A DNA stretch of 64,000 bases, taken from positions 117,638-181,637 of the forward strand of contig CAWFME010000010.1 of the NCBI GenBank assembly GCA_963816955.1, given 5' to 3'. The stretch comes from DATFQI01 sp963816955. Lineage in GTDB: Bacteria; Actinomycetota; Thermoleophilia; Solirubrobacterales; Solirubrobacteraceae. Each line of letters starts with the position of its first letter. The stretch's first letter is position 1. This document shows positions 62,880 to 64,000 of the stretch, in pieces. The notes beneath the pieces are model-generated. The model was given only the letters and a program-made list of their open reading frames with translations, had not been told where the DNA came from and did not search any database. The position numbers and the translations under genes were made by a program.

Positions 62880-64000
62880 GTGGCCGCCCCCGGACGCCGC
62901 TGGATCCTGCTGGCCTGTCTGGCGATCACGATCGCCGCGGGCGTGGTGGCGATCGTCCTCACCCGCTCCGGCGAGCCGCCCGACGCCCTCACACAGAAGC
63001 CCGGACGGATCGGCTGCGTGTCCGAGACCGGCACGAGCGGCGAGTGTGCCCGCGGACCGGCGCTGAGGCGTCCGGCCGAGGTCGCCGTCAGCCCCGACGG
63101 CCGCAACGTCTACGTCGCCTCGATGAGCGCGTTGGCCGGCGGCGTGAGCGTCTTCGATCGCGCCAAGTCCGGAGCGCTCGCCCAGCAGCGCGGCCGGCGC
63201 GGCTGCCTGTCGGATGCCGGCCGCGTTCGCGGCTGCACACCTGCCAGCGCGCTCAAGGCGCCGGTCGACCTCGCGATCAGCCCGGATGGCCGCAACGTCT
63301 ACGTCGCTGCCCTGACGAGCGATGCGATCGCGATCCTCGATCGCGACCCAGCGACCGGCGCGCTGGCCCAGAAGCGCGGGCGAGCAGGTTGCGTGGGCAC
63401 CCGCGCGCCGTGCGCCAGGATCCGCGGCCTGGACGCGCCGCTGTCGGTGGCGGTCAGCGCGGACGGGCGCAGCGTCTACGCCTACTCCTACGGAGCCTCC
63501 GCAATCGTGGTCTTCGCTCGCGATCGCAGCGACGGCGGCCTGACGCGCCGCGACCAGCCGCGATGCCTGCGCGAGGTGCTGCTCTTCACCTGCCGCGGCG
63601 AGCTCGTGCGCTTCGACAGCGGAGTGAGCGTCAGTCCCGACGCCACCAACGTCTACGAGACCTCGATCGAGGGCCTGACGGTCTACGACCGCTACCCGGA
63701 CCGGGAGGGCACGATCGAGGCGAAGCCGGGCCGCGCGGGCTGCTTTGCCACCGATGGGGAGGACTGCATGCACGCCGAGGGCTCGACCAGGCCGAGGACG
63801 TGGCGCTCAGCCCGGATGGCCGCAGCGTCTACGTGGCATCGGGCCCGAGCAGGGCGCTGGCGTTCTTCGACCGCGACCGCGCCGGCGGCGAGCTGACGGC
63901 GGCCGGTTGCACGTCGGATGCGGGGGCTGGCGGATGCACGCCGGGCCGTGCGTTCGCCGAGCCGGGTGGGAGCCGGTACTCCGTCACGGTCAGCCCCGAC
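62880..64000 (+). CDS. Membrane-anchored beta-propeller protein with Cys-bearing repeats (3'-truncated, frameshifted)
   Basis: N-terminal hydrophobic anchor (WILLACLAITIAAGVVAIVL) followed by YncE/lactonase-like propeller repeats. Each repeat has SPDGRNVYVA, DR...GALAQ and a pair of Cys (GRIGCVS...GECARG; RRGCLSDAGRVRGCTPA; RAGCVGTRAPCAR). The frame changes near 63790, where the next repeat (DVALSPDGRSVYVASG) is in another frame. The window ends inside the coding sequence. Probably secreted or membrane-bound with a binding or scaffold role; ligand unknown. GTG 62880 is chosen over 62838. Confidence 0.7.

Noticed and set aside
1..64000. tRNA, rRNA, CRISPR or prophage signatures
   Set aside because: Gaps between genes are short; none contains a cloverleaf-like sequence ending in a TpsiC-arm pattern, direct repeats with spacers, or phage genes.

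Overview
This window is very GC-rich chromosomal DNA (clearly above 70% by eye, not counted). It is packed with genes that use GTG and TTG starts and 1- or 4-base stop/start overlaps. The gene content points to an actinobacterium, most likely class Thermoleophilia (Solirubrobacterales-like). The markers are an FtsR-type MerR regulator beside a GarA/OdhI-like FHA protein, SepF, DUF3052, YggT, a single-motif RsiG-like protein, a WS/DGAT acyltransferase and an S2 protein with a very long acidic/lysine tail. The taxonomic call is inference; no rRNA, tRNA, CRISPR array, phage or insertion sequence was seen.

Layout. 1-9 kb: sensor kinase C-terminus, K+/H+ antiporter, class I amidotransferase, SRAP protein, a divergent LysE exporter/Lrp regulator pair, and an acyl-CoA synthetase-SDR operon. 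9-13 kb: a complete zinc/manganese ABC importer (binding lipoprotein, permease, ATPase, permease) transcribed away from its Fur/Zur-type regulator, with a palindrome between them. 13-21.5 kb: cell-wall and housekeeping genes (PGRP amidase, M48 peptidase, EAL-DICT c-di-GMP protein, YbbN-like thioredoxin, DinB, RlpA-like protein behind a probable c-di-AMP riboswitch). 21.5-29 kb: ECF sigma factor, WS/DGAT, a protein joining a sigma4-like HTH to an RskA-like outer domain, an MFS exporter and a FAD oxidase. 29-35 kb: apt, ftsR, garA-like, rsiG-like, pgsA, proS and superoxide dismutase. 35-38.8 kb: TetR regulator, secreted subtilase, amidase.

37.5-57.5 kb is one long minus-strand block. It joins the tail of the actinobacterial division cluster (pgeF-yggS-sepF ... 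proC-yggT-lspA-rluD) to the conserved rpsB-tsf-pyrH-frr-uppS-cdsA-dxr-rseP-ispG block. It therefore links translation start-up, undecaprenyl and phospholipid synthesis, the MEP isoprenoid pathway, lipoprotein processing and division. An AraC-type regulator, an acyl-CoA synthetase and a PKD-type secreted protein are inserted in it. 57.5-64 kb: a truncated MalT-like ATPase, a gyrB 5' fragment, a truncated PhoX phosphatase, an esterase, pdxT-pdxS (vitamin B6) and a beta-propeller protein that runs off the end.

Sequence quality matters here. Up to about 22 kb every gene reads cleanly. After that many conserved and essential genes (proS, pgsA, uppS, sepF, cca, proC, pdxT and others) are split by single-base indels, often with the frame restored shortly after. 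This looks like sequencing or assembly error rather than gene decay. Near 59.3 and 59.97 kb three genes are cut at apparent chimeric joints. I treat the frameshifted genes as intact genes in the organism but give the breaks so they can be checked. I found no convincing novel multi-gene system. The most interesting biology is regulatory: the riboswitch, the RsiG-like protein and the HTH-RskA protein.
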